This document shows positions 29,001 through 39,261 of a stretch of 50,015 nt of DNA, in pieces. Both the position numbers and the translations under genes were made by a program. This DNA is from Ophiocordyceps camponoti-saundersi (nom. inval.) (lineage: Eukaryota > Ascomycota > Sordariomycetes > Hypocreales > Ophiocordycipitaceae): the NCBI GenBank assembly GCA_003339415.1, contig PDHQ01000086.1, forward strand, positions 1 to 50,015, in the 5' to 3' direction. The notes under the pieces are model-generated. The model was given only the letters and a program-made list of their open reading frames with translations, ran no database searches and had not been told where the DNA came from. Numbering within the stretch: position 1 is the first letter of the stretch; the number at the start of each line of letters is the position of its first letter.

Positions 29001-31182
29001 CAAGTCGCAACGGTGGCAAACCCTATTGGGTTTCAACACTCACTCGCGTCTTCTCCTTACCGGGACGCCGCTGCAGAACAACCTCACCGAGCTGTGGTCG
29101 CTTCTCTTCTTCCTGATGCCGGCGGAAAACGGCGAGGGGGGGTTCGCGGACCTGCAGGAGTTTCACGACTGGTTCCGCAAGCCCGAATCTCAGATTCTGG
29201 AGAGCGGCAGAGATCAGATGGACGACGAAGCCAAAGCCATCATCTCCAAGCTGCACAAAGTCCTCCGTCCGTACTTGCTACGGCGCCTCAAGGCCGATGT
29301 GGAGAAGCAGATGCCGGCCAAGTACGAGCACGTCGAATTCTGCCGACTCTCGAAACGGCAGCGAGAGCTCTACGACGGCTTCTTGTCCCGGAGCGATACG
29401 CGGGAAACGCTTGCGTCGGGTAATTATCTGTCCATCATTAACTGCCTGATGCAGCTCCGCAAGGTTTGCAATCATCCGGACCTGTTCGTCGACCGGCCTA
29501 TCATGACTTCATTTCGCATGTCAAGATCGGTGGCGGCTGGGTACGAGGCGACGGAGCGTAGAGTTCGGCGCTCACTGCTTCCAGAAAATCCTATGGCTGC
29601 CGTCAGTCTCTTTTTTCTCAACTTGGTGCCGACAGAACACGAGCACGTTTCGACGGCGCAGGCACATGATGTCATCCAGCTGAGTTCGCACTCGAAATTG
29701 GTGGAGCTGCGCGAGGCTCAGAGGACACGGGCTCAGGCTGGCTGCACGAGGCTTGACCCATCGACGGTGGGATCTTGCGTCGACTATCTCGAGGGGGTTG
29801 CGCGGTGGGACCGATTCGAGGAGCTGCAGCACTGCGTCTACCTGAACGCGCTGCGGCGGCAGCAAAGGCCGATCTACGGCAAGAAGCTGGTGAACCTGGT
29901 TACGGTCGTCGACAACAAATCGGCTCCCTGCCGGCCGCGGCCAAAGGTGCCGCGGCAGGTCATGAGCTGGTTCGAGAACGACTCGTCGTTTGTGCGGTGC
30001 ATGGTGCCCACGTTGGAGGAGCGTGCGGACAGCCTCAAGACGACGCTGGAGAAGTTCTGCTGCGTGACGCCGGCAGTTGTGACGCGGGACCTGGAGCCGC
30101 TGCTGCTCGGTCGAAGGGGCGTTGAGGCCCTGTCGGACGAAGACCTCAGACTGTCAGCTCCCGTCCGCTGGGCGCCTTTCCTTCCTAAGGTGGCCCCCGT
30201 CGACCCGTGGCACGAGGCGCGAATGCGGCTGAGTATTCAATTCCCGGACAGGCGTCTCCTGCAGTACGACTGCGGCAAGTTACAAGTGCTCGACCGGCTT
30301 CTCCGCAAGCTACAGGCCGGCAGCCACCGCGTGCTCATCTTCACGCAGATGACCAAGGTGCTGGACATACTCGAGCAGTTCCTCAATATACACGGGCACA
30401 AATACCTACGCCTTGACGGCGCGACCAAGGTGGAGCAACGGCAGATCTTGACGGACCGGTTCAACAATGACTCACGCATCCTTTGTTTCATCCTGTCGAC
30501 GCGGTCGGGCGGGTTGGGCATCAACCTCACCGGGGCCGACACGGTCATCTTCTACGACCAAGACTGGAACCCAGCCATGGACAAGCAATGCCAGGACAGG
30601 TGTCACCGGATTGGGCAGACGCGCGACGTGCACATATACCGGCTCGTCAGCGAGCACACCATCGAAGCCAACATTTTGCGCAAGGCGTCGCAGAAGCAGA
30701 TGTTGGACGAGGTGGTGATTCAGGAAGGAGAGTTCACGACAGATCATCTCAACCGGCTCTCGGTACGGGACGTGCTCGGCGACCAGACGGCCTCAGGCGT
30801 ATCGGCGGCGGACGCCGCGCTGGACAGGGTGTTGGGCGGGCCGAGCGAGGGACGCAGCGTTGTGAGCCGGGCACTGGAACAGGCGGAGGATCGAGAAGAC
30901 GTGGCGGCAGCGCGGGTCGCAGAACGGGAGATTGAGGCAGACGACGCCGACTTCACGGAGAGGCCGAGCGCAGCGTCGACGACGCGACAGGGCACGCCGT
31001 CGGTGAAATGGATGCTGGACGAGCAGCGGGCTGGAGAAGCGGCCGAGGAAGACGTCGGCCGCAACATCGACGAGTACATGGTGAGCTTCATGGCGGAACA
31101 GCTTAAAGGGACGAAGCTCGAGCTTCCACGGGATAAGAAGAAGGGAAAGAAAAAAAGGGGCAAAGACACGAGGAAGCGATGA
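26080..31182 (+). CDS. SWR1: SWR1 chromatin-remodelling ATPase
   Basis: Encodes 1700 residues without introns. It is the Snf2-family motor of the SWR1 complex, which replaces H2A with H2A.Z in nucleosomes. Residues 1-270 are basic, Ser/Pro-rich and disordered. An HSA domain, which binds actin and Arp4, lies at about 350-450. A very acidic region, with Asp runs near 525-535, follows to about 840 and may bind H2A.Z-H2B. The ATPase is split, as in the Ino80/Swr1 group: Walker A DEMGLGKT (Lys869), DEAH at 966-969, LLTGTPLQNN, then a long insertion from about 1150 to 1385, then the helicase C-terminal lobe with STRSGGLGINL and QDRCHRIGQTRD near 1505. The C-terminus is Lys-rich. The frame begins 17 codons earlier at 26029; I prefer 26080 because that ATG opens a more typical N-terminus, but both are possible. 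Confidence 0.93.
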   Translation: MPETAPPRSRPANVDPISPGAASEDLSPPPDSPRVPENVLELGVDVPPRDGRVEPDAIPQTTDGRGHSDLDDDDAIHPRPLKRRRTGDTTSPVPASRKSKQESPPWRRVEPEGPTSFTENGRRKSGRINNVLPREVQPRDKRRSSRRSLNTLPGFTPKQDELPVVTPGSKEPSQSGRKTAITPKAVVTSPNPPLRSSSRSTRRPSPSPRPQGTRHSTRRRRVSHLIDNADDTNSETPNQGLRQARHDEVGSLPRIKLRINNSGLIPLVHPDQVRKRPKIGISFQDFWERAGSIPVEEGGLEASEDGPVYTDEMALRDAQSILRIEREAEPGGLLSEDRCSLFAPEAAQEPPKQWTRQDHMVKAMANFRKLLMAEQQRHRAAARKLAEACRDEWLRRQPKSAEEIEAEEQEKWMTRYRLIVKAILGTWDNVRAHVNRQRLEQWEAEEQKRVKAALNEAVSLSEQKLQARQGRGDSEEEGFDDELSDINSVTGSDNGRSGHAGDSDGDGDVEDSDNMSTTDDDDDDDDNDDGGDHGDAADELLTQEQLRAKYAYLDDPRRSEDCDENVGSTSHGASSSKPDLDLAKEGSDESVDMDDDLGDSDSDSEEGSGAVSDAGDESGDESSGLLGLLFEKPELKLFKAEASQATYIFGDDDGTTSGLDGTGYSKGNTSDASRLADQTLEDDDDEMSLVRHPDSVSGDASEDEAGYAAGLGKSPASGDTPMVDSDGPIESDQADAGAANVPKKSLAALDDAVKAPKEGAQVKPEGCLVVSPETEAATNPASPRHSQSPRTSDTKPSELDAASMADASAAKTGTSRSSSAQECSRHKTEIPFLLRGTLREYQHDGLDWLAGLYANNTNGILADEMGLGKTIQTIALLAHLACHHEVWGPHLVVVPTSVMLNWEMEFKKWCPGFKILAYYGSQEERKRKRQGWTNDDVWNVCVTSYQLVLQDQQVFRRRRWHFMVLDEAHNIKNFKSQRWQTLLGFNTHSRLLLTGTPLQNNLTELWSLLFFLMPAENGEGGFADLQEFHDWFRKPESQILESGRDQMDDEAKAIISKLHKVLRPYLLRRLKADVEKQMPAKYEHVEFCRLSKRQRELYDGFLSRSDTRETLASGNYLSIINCLMQLRKVCNHPDLFVDRPIMTSFRMSRSVAAGYEATERRVRRSLLPENPMAAVSLFFLNLVPTEHEHVSTAQAHDVIQLSSHSKLVELREAQRTRAQAGCTRLDPSTVGSCVDYLEGVARWDRFEELQHCVYLNALRRQQRPIYGKKLVNLVTVVDNKSAPCRPRPKVPRQVMSWFENDSSFVRCMVPTLEERADSLKTTLEKFCCVTPAVVTRDLEPLLLGRRGVEALSDEDLRLSAPVRWAPFLPKVAPVDPWHEARMRLSIQFPDRRLLQYDCGKLQVLDRLLRKLQAGSHRVLIFTQMTKVLDILEQFLNIHGHKYLRLDGATKVEQRQILTDRFNNDSRILCFILSTRSGGLGINLTGADTVIFYDQDWNPAMDKQCQDRCHRIGQTRDVHIYRLVSEHTIEANILRKASQKQMLDEVVIQEGEFTTDHLNRLSVRDVLGDQTASGVSAADAALDRVLGGPSEGRSVVSRALEQAEDREDVAAARVAEREIEADDADFTERPSAASTTRQGTPSVKWMLDEQRAGEAAEEDVGRNIDEYMVSFMAEQLKGTKLELPRDKKKGKKKRGKDTRKR

Positions 31183-32538
31183 TGAGCACAGCGAGCATGG
31201 ATGGGTACTTGGGATAGTGTAGCATGGAGAGGCACCGGAAAGAAGCGTTCATATGTGAGTGACTCTCGTGTATCTGAGAGAGAGAGATGTCGACTCTTCA
31301 ACAGCTTCTCTGTGTTTGGGGAATAGAGTCGTTCCAAGCTCGAGGCAGATGCGTTTGGTTCAAGGGGGCCCGACGCTTGTGTGTAACTGTAAATGCCTAG
31401 GTAGATTTGCACCAGCCCACGATGTGTCCTTGTAAAACCTACCTACCTACCTAGATAGGTATGTATGTACCTGACTTCTGCCTCAGTATTATTTTGTATA
31501 GGTAGGAACCGTAGGATGCATGTCGGTATGCATGATAGCTCAGGTGTTGTTTATATCGTGTATATATGTCGAGGTCTGTCACAGGACTATAGCTAGCTGA
31601 AGCTTGTGGAAATAACGGTAAAGGCAGCAAAGCAACCCGCAACACGTCAAGGGTTACTGATTAGGTTACATCATATATCATATTACACATGTAGGTATGT
31701 ACAATGATATTTTCACGCCTTTATTGAGAAAGGAAGCGGACCCAAGAATTCATACATGGATAAGTTTATACATCTTATGAATGCATATGAGCAACCTGTT
31801 GAGCCCTTCTACATATGTACGCTTCATCATTGAGGCTCCCTCCGTTATCTGCTGTGCTTGATCAACCATCAGGTCCATCACTGATGAGAGCTGCGGCTTA
31901 TCAGCGGGGCGGTCATTTCGGAGCGGTGCGGGTACAAACCGAACGGGGATCGACTGCGTGCTTCTTGAGAACGACCTCCTCGTTTGCGGACTCTTCTTAC
32001 TACGGATACATATCCGTACATACAACATACAACACTGTTTACCTGCCTGGACTAACACTAGGCACAGTATAGGCTAAACCAACATCTTTCTTGCTTTTCT
32101 GACAGGGAGGAGAGAAAAAAAAAAGTCGTCTTATTGTACCTACCAGAGAGGGTATGACGACGACTAAACCAGGTGTAGTATGAGCGTGCGTGCGTGCGTG
32201 TGGTGGCTCAGACGGAGGCGAGTCGCGTCCATCTCCAGCATGTACCTCTACCCTCCTCCGTCACGTCAAGCCCACAGCGAATGCGCGCCCCATCCGGGTG
32301 CCGGGGTGAGACATCAAGTATCGGTACTTCTCTTTCCTGTCGCACTCCCCGTTGCGGCAGCAGTGAGGAGGAGAGAGGCACTGGACAGGGAAATTTCCCA
32401 CCCACAACGAACCTCCCACGATCTTCCTCTCCCTCCCATCGCCTTCTAGCAGCAGCAGCAACAGCCTCTCTCCTCTCGTGTCCTTCTCTCGAATGGCGCG
32501 TCGTCGCAGGCTTCTTCTTCCACTGTGATTACAAAGGG
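31183..32538. other. Intergenic between SWR1 and KIN4
   Basis: It holds the SWR1 3' region, CCTACCTACC and GTATGTA repeats (near 31438-31475 and 31690-31705) and a pyrimidine-rich KIN4 leader from about 32330. A 102-codon minus frame (31750-32058) looks partly protein-like but has no support. No firm gene is seen. Confidence 0.5.
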
Positions 32539-35469
32539 ATGCAGGCGCCAAAGGCCAGGGCCGACGCTCAGGGACGCAAGGCCAAGGTAAGTAGGACTGT
32601 TGCCCTCAGACCAAACAAATCATCGCTAATAAGGCTCTCTTCTCACAGCTTGCCAATTCGTATCAGCAGCTGCTGGAGTGAGCAATCCTATCCGTCCCCG
32701 ATCACATCTCTTTCTCACTGACCTCTCCCGTTGCAGCGAGTTTGCCAGCGATGAGCTTCGCTCTGTAGGCAACTACTCCGTCGGCCGCCTCATCGGAAAA
32801 GGTTCCTTTGGCAAGGTCTACCTAGCTTCCCATAAGCTCACAAATGGATCCAGGGTAAAGCCGCGGTTGTCGTCCTCTTTGCACGTGCTCGATCTTGGCT
32901 GACCCCTATATCCTTTCCTCTAGGTCGTCCTCAAGTCGGCGCACAAGACGGACACCAACCTTGCCCGCGAGATCCATCACCACCGACAGTTTGTACACCC
33001 GCATATTGCTAGGCTTTATGAGGTCATTGTAACCGAGAGCCTGATCTGGATGGTCTTGGAGTACTGCTCTGGTGAGCGTCATCCCTTTGCCGTCGACTTG
33101 TCTCGCGCTCATCTTGTCATCTAGGCGACGAGCTCTACAACTACCTCCTCGAGCATGGCCCCCTCCCCGTTCCCAAGGTGCAAAAAATATTCACCCAGCT
33201 CGTCGGCGCCGTGTCCTACGTCCACATGCAGTCGTGCGTACATCGCGACCTCAAGCTCGAAAACATTCTGCTCGACAGGCATGAAAACGTCAAACTCGTC
33301 GACTTTGGCTTTACGCGCGAGTACGAGGGTAGAACTAATCATCTGCAGACTTTTTGCGGAACCATCTGCTACGCTGCTCCCGAGATGCTCCGCGGCGAGA
33401 AATATGCAGGCGAAAAGGTCGACGTCTGGAGCCTTGGCGTCATCCTCTTTGCCCTACTCTGCGGCGAGCTGCCCTTTGACGATGACGACGACGCCGTTAC
33501 CCGCAGCGGCATCCTCTCACAGGAGCCTAAATACCCCGAGCATGTACCCGCTGAAGCGCTGCCTCTGCTCAAGTTGCTACTCTCGAAGCGCCCCTTTCAC
33601 AGGCCCTCGTTGCAGGATATCTTGGCTCATCCATTCCTCGCTGAGCATGCGCCGGCGCAGCAGGCTATTCTCGCCGTCCAGGCCTCTCCACCCTTCTCGA
33701 CGGCCCTGGAGAGGGATTGCTTGCAGCGAATGCGGAGCGCCGGTATCGACGTCGACATCGTCATCGAGAGCGTCATGGCTCAGAAATGCGACGCCCTTTC
33801 CGGCTGGTGGACCCTCTTGCTGGAGAAGGAGGAGCGCAAAATCCGCCGGAGGGAAAAGAAGCGCAAGGAGAGAGACTCAGATAGGAGCCAGCGGCGTCTC
33901 TCCACCGCCTCGAGTCGGCTCGAGCGCCTGGCTCCGGCCCTGGAGGGCGTCGTCGAAGACGGCGAGCCGGCAACGGGTCAGTTGGCCACTCACGGATCCA
34001 GGAGTCGGGGCCGGAGTGAACGACGAAGCGCTCTGTATTATGGCGATGCCGTTTCTGACCGGCCCCATCTATCAGATAGGAACAACACGGACACCGACGA
34101 CCTGCCTCCGACGCCCATCGACAAGGACTCCATCCGCTCTGTCTCGACTTCTCGCCAGCGCCGCCCCATCCCGCCGCCCAAAGAAGGCGTGATCCGCAGC
34201 GCGAGATCTCGGGGCTCGACCCTCCACCTCATGTCGGCCGCAGAGCCAACCGTTCGGAGCGGTGGCGGGAGGAACACGCCGCACCCTCAGGACGCAACGG
34301 CGGCGTCGCAGCAGAAGGTCAAGAAGAGATCTGGTCCCGCCATAATGGCACACTGGAAGAACTGGACGCACTGGTTCATTGAGAACACGACGAGGCGCCG
34401 CAAGGGACACGAGCGGCGTGCTAGCCGCAGCACGCCCAACCTGCACCGTAAGGAGGCCGGTGGCGGCAGCAGCAAGGACAACAGCCCGAGACCGCAGACC
34501 AGCAAGTTTCCGGCATCGGGCTCCCCCGGCACGCTTGCGAAGGCTACCTTGCCTAGGGGCGTGGTGGCCAACGGCCATGCGCCCCGGCAGCACAACCACC
34601 AACATGGCGCATCAGGCGGCGGCGGCGGCGGCCTCGCGTACCGGCCCTCGGCCTCGCGATCCTCGTCACTTTCGCTCCAGCAGCAACAGCAAGCCCTACG
34701 GCCTCGCCTCGCGGCCTCGCAGAACTACAGCAGGCAATCACTGTCCCCGTCACCCCTGACGCCGCGTTCGACGGTTAGGCGGCCATCGACGGGCCTTCGC
34801 GGTAGAAAATCGACGTCGTCGTCGGTGTCTTCAATTCGGTCGATGCACCACCACCACCACACGCACTCCAAGGCCTCGTCCACCAGCTCAGCCGGCTCCG
34901 TGTCGACAAATAAGACGCCGCTGGGCCGCGGACAGTCACCCCATCATTCGGTTAAGGTGCTTCCTGCCACGCCGACGGCCGGCTCGTTTCCCTCCAACAT
35001 CCGGCTTGTGCTCGGATCGCCGGCGCCGGCGCCGGCGCAACTTTATAACGAGGGCATGCCGGATAGTCGGGCGCAGCCGCTCGGTTCTCCGAATCCGTTC
35101 GCCTCGGGAGTCCTTTTCGCCCGACGGAAAAAGAATCTGTTCAAGGGCCCGACACTCAACTTCGGCGGTGGACTCTCGGGCGGCGGCAGCGGCGGCGGAG
35201 GCAGACACGCGGCTTCGTCTGGTGCGGGCCACTCCCGCAGTGGTAGCAGCTCGGCTTTGGGACGGCGGTCGGGGGAGATTACGATTCAAGAAGAGGATGA
35301 GGATAGCGCGGTCGTGGAGGAGGATGAGGAGGAGTGCGAAGAAGTGGAGATGTTCAACCCTATTGTCGGCGGGCCGGGGGAGACGATCGAGGAGCGCATC
35401 ATTGAGGACGACGAGTCTTCGACGCCGACGTCGGCGGTGCCGCGGAGCCCCAGAGCGACGACATCTTAG
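32539..35469 (+). CDS. KIN4: Ser/Thr protein kinase, Kin4-like (CAMKL group)
   Basis: Five exons, 32539-32586, 32649-32677, 32737-32854, 32924-33071 and 33125-35469, give 895 residues; all introns are 50-70 nt with standard ends. The kinase domain is at about 39-300: glycine loop IGKGSFGKV (45-53), VVLK with Lys69, HRD (154-156), DFG (174-176), activation-segment threonines in TFCGT (190-194) and APE (199-201). The sequence (YNYLLEHGPLPVPKV, CVHRDLKLENILLDRHENVKL) fits the CAMKL kinases annotated as KIN4 in filamentous fungi. Yeast Kin4 guards spindle position by restraining mitotic exit; whether that role is kept here is unknown. The 590-residue tail is disordered, with basic clusters, poly-Gly, a six-His run and an acidic end. 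Confidence 0.85.
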
Positions 35470-36126
35470 GGCCCTTTTCAGTATTTGAGCGGCTTTCTGT
35501 GTCCTTTCTTCTTCATTCTTCTCTCTTCTCGGATGATTCATGTCTTGCTGGTGACAGCCATTTCTTTCGATACCCTCCGAGGTGGACTGCGTCCTCCATT
35601 GCTAGCATCATGGTTTCCCCCTCCTCTCGTCTTTTACGTACATACTTTCTTTCTCTTCTCTCTACATAGCGATCAGGCGGCATACTAGTGAGCTGGTTCT
35701 TGTCTTTTAGTGGTACTTTTTATGACCACTTGCTCTTTGCCCCCTTCTGATTCACGTCTTTCTTACATTGGGATTTTCTCTGTTTGTCTGTAGTAAAGGG
35801 TCTATCCGTTCAGCGTGCGTGAGAGGGTAGATGGTAGATATATACCCGGCTATCAAGCCACGGACATGGAGGTGATCGAGGAGTAGCGAATGGAGCTGTG
35901 CACTTTTGCCTCGCCCTTGATTATCGTGAAATAATTATCGTAATATTTTGACAAGGGGGGAGGGAGGGAGGGGGTGTCAAGGTGGTGATCATGGGTAGTG
36001 GACAAGTGTGACACGAGGACTAAAATCAGCTGAACTTCGAATACTAAGGGGTATAGTGTGCCTATTAACGATTCATCTCCTTTTCTCCTGCCGTCCAAAA
36101 AATGGACTTCTTCCTCATTGTCCTTC
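35470..36126. other. Intergenic between convergent KIN4 and ILM1
   Basis: It holds the two 3' regions. The right half is A/T-richer, with a purine-rich GGGAGGGAGGG run near 35956-35972. No gene is seen. Confidence 0.5.
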
Positions 36127-36850
36127 CTACTTTTCAGACCGTGAGCGCTGCTTCCTCATGCGCTCCACGATGCCGTGCCTTTCCTCTCGCAAGGTGACCC
36201 AGATCCAAAACCATGTAATCATCTCGAGGAAGATGAAAGTGAAGAAGATGCGGTTCTTGAGACCGTCGCCGCCCCAGGTTGAAGAGCGGTAGGACGTAGA
36301 GTTCGCCGACGGGGGGCGGCTCGTAGATCGGGGCGCGGAGCCGTAGACTGGAGATGAGGGGCCGAAGAAGTAGGAGTAGAAGACGAGGAGCATGGAGAAG
36401 AGGGAGCGGAGAGGAGCTGTGGTGGGTACTGTGTAAGAAAGGCGACCTGCAGAATAGGGGCAGGGGGTCCTCGAATGGGAGAATGGGCTAACCTTGGACG
36501 CCCCAGTAGTAGAGCGACGCGAGCTCCTCGGGCATTGAGAGGGCGAAGAGGTCGCTGAGTCCGAACATGGCCAGCACAGCGGCGAGGAAGGCCAACGGCG
36601 AGCTCTGGGCGTCGAAGCCGCGGGCAACGGGCTAGTATCGACGGCACGTCAGCGAGGTGCGAGGAATTGAGGATAGAGAGAGAGCTGGAAAGGCAAAGAG
36701 AAGAGTCCATACCATGCCCATGCTCTCGCCGAGGACATAGACGAGAACTTGATCGTGGATTCGACTCGGGTTCGTGAGGAAGAAGAAGGCGAGGGTGATG
36801 TGGAAGAGGGAAAGAGAGGTGATGATCGTCTTGGACGCGATGAGCGGCAT
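36127..36850 (-). CDS. ILM1: Ilm1 family membrane protein
   Basis: Three exons on the minus strand, 36850-36713, 36631-36493 and 36416-36127, give 188 residues. Introns are 81 and 76 nt. The start MPLIASKTII followed by SLSLFHITLAFFFLTNP matches the Ilm1 family (increased loss of mitochondrial DNA). Four hydrophobic segments are visible: SLFHITLAFFFL, PLAFLAAVLAMFGLSDLFAL, LFSMLLVFYSYFFG and FFTFIFLEMITWFWIWVTL. Yeast Ilm1 is an ER-associated membrane protein whose loss destabilises mtDNA; the molecular role is not established. A Ser-rich loop of about 30 residues lies between segments 3 and 4. The final acceptor was chosen among three nearby AGs because only CCACAG restores the conserved APLRSLF. 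It ends towards KIN4 and diverges from CDC43. Confidence 0.87.
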
Positions 36851-37065
36851 AGCGGCGACGGGCGGCGAGCGGAGAATCACAAGGTGAAAAGGAGCGAATT
36901 CGTATATATAGTGTACGAAGAGGTTCGAATGAGGGAGTTAGGATGGCGGCATCGTGGACGGTTGGCAGCGTCTGTGAGAGAGATTGGGGGGGGGGGGGGG
37001 GAACCCCTTTTGGGGCCGGCTGACGACTGGGGGGGAAGGGGGGTGGTTACTGTGCCCATACGCAC

Positions 37066-37075
37066 NNNNNNNNNN
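37066..37075. other. Assembly gap (10 N)
   Basis: Ten N bases show that two contigs were joined here into a scaffold; the number 10 need not be the real distance. Confidence 0.99.
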
Positions 37076-37095
37076 AGGGGAGTAGATGGGAGTGA

Positions 37096-37097
<2 letters not shown>

Positions 37098-37193
<96 letters not shown>
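37098..37193. repeat. Poly-G tract of about 96 bases
   Basis: An unbroken G run next to the gap. Open frames through it give only poly-Gly or poly-Pro. See the gap-flanking duplication for why it is likely artefactual. Confidence 0.9.
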
Positions 37194-37194
<1 letters not shown>

Positions 37195-37536
37195 AGCCCT
37201 TTTGAGGCCGGCTGACGACTTGGTAGGAAGGAGGGTGTGTACTGTGCGCATACGCACGGATGTCTGGGGTCCTGGGCGTTTCCACGGCGGAATTAGGCGT
37301 TACAGAGACAGTGTGAATTGGGAGAAGTGGCTGGAATGAAGTTGGCGCCCGCACGGTTCGCGATATGAGCCTGCACTCTGCAGGTGTTCGCCTTCATGCA
37401 TGTATGCACAACCTATCTGTGAAGATAAACCATCCACTCCTTTCCGCCTCGTGCTTTTCCGTCGGGCGGGCTGCGGGGGGTTCTTGCCGGGAGCCTTCAC
37501 GGCGCTCGATGGGAGGGGGAGGGAAAAGGGTTCTCA

Positions 37537-38985
37537 ATGTCAGCTCAGTCCATGGCCTCGCCGTCGCCGTCGGTCCTCGACAGGGTCAGACACATCGGCT
37601 ACTGGCAGCGATGCCAGCGCACATACCTTCCTTCCGATTATACGTCCAACGACTCTTCTCGCCTGACGCTGGCGTACTTCATCATGGCCGCCCTCGACCT
37701 GCTTTCTGCGCCGCCGCTGATGGCCAAGGACCGCGCTTCCCTCCGCGCCTGGGTCCTTAGTCTTCAGCATCCGGATGGCGGCTTTTGCGGAAGCGCGACG
37801 CACGCTCTGTCCGGACAGGAGGCCGCCAAGGGATCGGCTAACTTGGCCGCTACTCTTTTCGCTCTGCTGCTGCTTGCCTCCGCGGCCGAGTCGGACGAGG
37901 AGGCTACGGCTGCCTTTGTCGGCGTCGAGCGACGGAAGCTGCTTCGGTGGCTTAGACGCCTGCAGCGGCCGGATGGGAGCTTCGGCCAGGTTCTATGGAA
38001 CGGCGAGCCAATGGGCGGGTGCGATACCAGGCACAGCTACCTTGCGAGCTGTATCCGATGGATGCTTCTCGGTCAGGGCGCATGTGAGGAGGACGTCGAT
38101 GTTGATGCGCTGATTGGTCACATTCGCCGTGGACAAGTGAGTTTGATGGGAATCAGTGCTACTGGCTTGGCCTAATAGTTATATCGCAGACGTACGATGG
38201 CGGGCTTGCCGAGACGTCCAAGCATGAATCTCACGGTACGTGCAGCCTTGGTTTGCTGGATATAGAGGGGAATCTCATGTGAGCTGACCACGTCTCTTTC
38301 AGCCGGCTATGCGTTTTGCGGTATCGCGGCTTTGAAGATGCTGGATCGACCGCTGTCACTTTCGTCGTCATCGTCGTCGCAGCATGGTCGCAAAAACACG
38401 ATCGATCGCGGCGTCACCGACCGACTGGCATTGATTGATTTCCTCGTCCGGAGGCAGTTTCGTTACCTCGCTCGTGAGGAAGAACTTTGCGCCACCTCGG
38501 AGCACGAGAACTTCATCGAGCCCCCGCTGGGCTCGTCTGACGAGTGTAGCCATGTCGGTTTCAATGGGCGATGGAATAAAAAGGCAGATACTTGCTACTG
38601 CTGGTGGGTAGCAGGGACACTCGAGGTAGGTGTTGGGTTTTCTTGAGCTTCCTGACCAACCCGAGGCTGATGTGCACTTCAGATGCTGGATAGCCGCGCT
38701 CTGGTTAACGACACACCTACGCGCCACTACTTGCTCGACATCACCCAGCACCGCATAGGCGGCTTCTCCAAGTCGACCGGGGGGCCACCGGACCTGTTCC
38801 ACTCGTATCTCGGCTTGGCGGCCCTGTCGTTACTTGGCGAGCCGGGCTTGAAAGAGATGGACGTTGGCTTGTGTTGCAGCCAGGATTTGAGTCGCAAGGT
38901 CGAACTTGCGAGGGAGGGACTGCTGAAGGTTGGCGGGGGAGAGAGCCTGTTTGACGGTGATGGCTTCTGGGAGAGTGTCGGCTGA
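37537..38985 (+). CDS. CDC43: Geranylgeranyltransferase type I beta subunit
   Basis: Four exons, 37537-38136, 38190-38235, 38303-38625 and 38683-38985, give 423 residues. The enzyme attaches geranylgeranyl to CaaX proteins such as Rho1 and Cdc42, with the shared alpha subunit Ram2. Prenyltransferase beta repeats are visible: LQHPDGGFCG, LQRPDGSFGQ, TYDGGLAE and HRIGGFSK. Zinc ligands are Asp311 and Cys313 (KADTCYCWW) and His363 (DLFHSYLGLAAL). The sequence DTRHSYLASCIRWML is typical of GGTase-I rather than farnesyl or Rab transferases. A Ser run with basic residues (about 234-246) is inserted between helices, as in other fungal forms. An alternative start at 37552 (MASPSPSVLDRVRHIGYW) is possible. 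The promoter lies against the assembly gap. Confidence 0.9.
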
Positions 38986-39261
38986 GGACGAAGCGGATAG
39001 ACGACAGGCCGGCTTCCCTTTGTTCAACGCTGTACGATGTGTATCTCCTCGTGTTACAGCCTAAATCCTCCAGACATCTGGTGGTGATACCATGATGATA
39101 GTAGAAGTCCAGGCACGCTGAGGTCTGATTACGAATATGACCTCACATGAATATGTACGGATACAGTGCCGACAATCAACCGGAAGGTGATGACCTCATC
39201 GGTCGACGAGCCTATTTGGAACTCACAACTTCATTCGTCACAAGCTGGTAACCCATGGGCC

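Larger units (their letters stand above)
37001..37258. repeat. Near-duplicate about 65-bp segment flanking the gap
   Basis: The segment ending at the gap (37001-37065: GAACCCCTTTT...ATACGCAC) reappears after the second poly-G run (37193-37257: GAAGCCCTTTT...ATACGCAC), both preceded by poly-G. The first copy differs mostly by bases turned into G or C. This suggests one locus assembled twice, the first time from failing read ends. Confidence 0.75.
36851..37536. other. ILM1/CDC43 divergent region, interrupted by poly-G and a gap
   Basis: The promoter region of both genes should lie here, but it contains poly-G tracts and the N gap, so its true sequence is uncertain. The last 200 bases look normal and are the CDC43 leader. 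Confidence 0.6.

Noticed and set aside
31750..32058. 102-codon minus-strand frame between SWR1 and KIN4
   Set aside because: Part of it looks protein-like, but there is no signal, domain, clear start or neighbouring exon. Left out for lack of support.
36749..37339. 196-codon frame across the N gap
   Set aside because: It runs through N bases and nearly 100 G, encoding poly-Gly, and is antisense to ILM1 at its left end.
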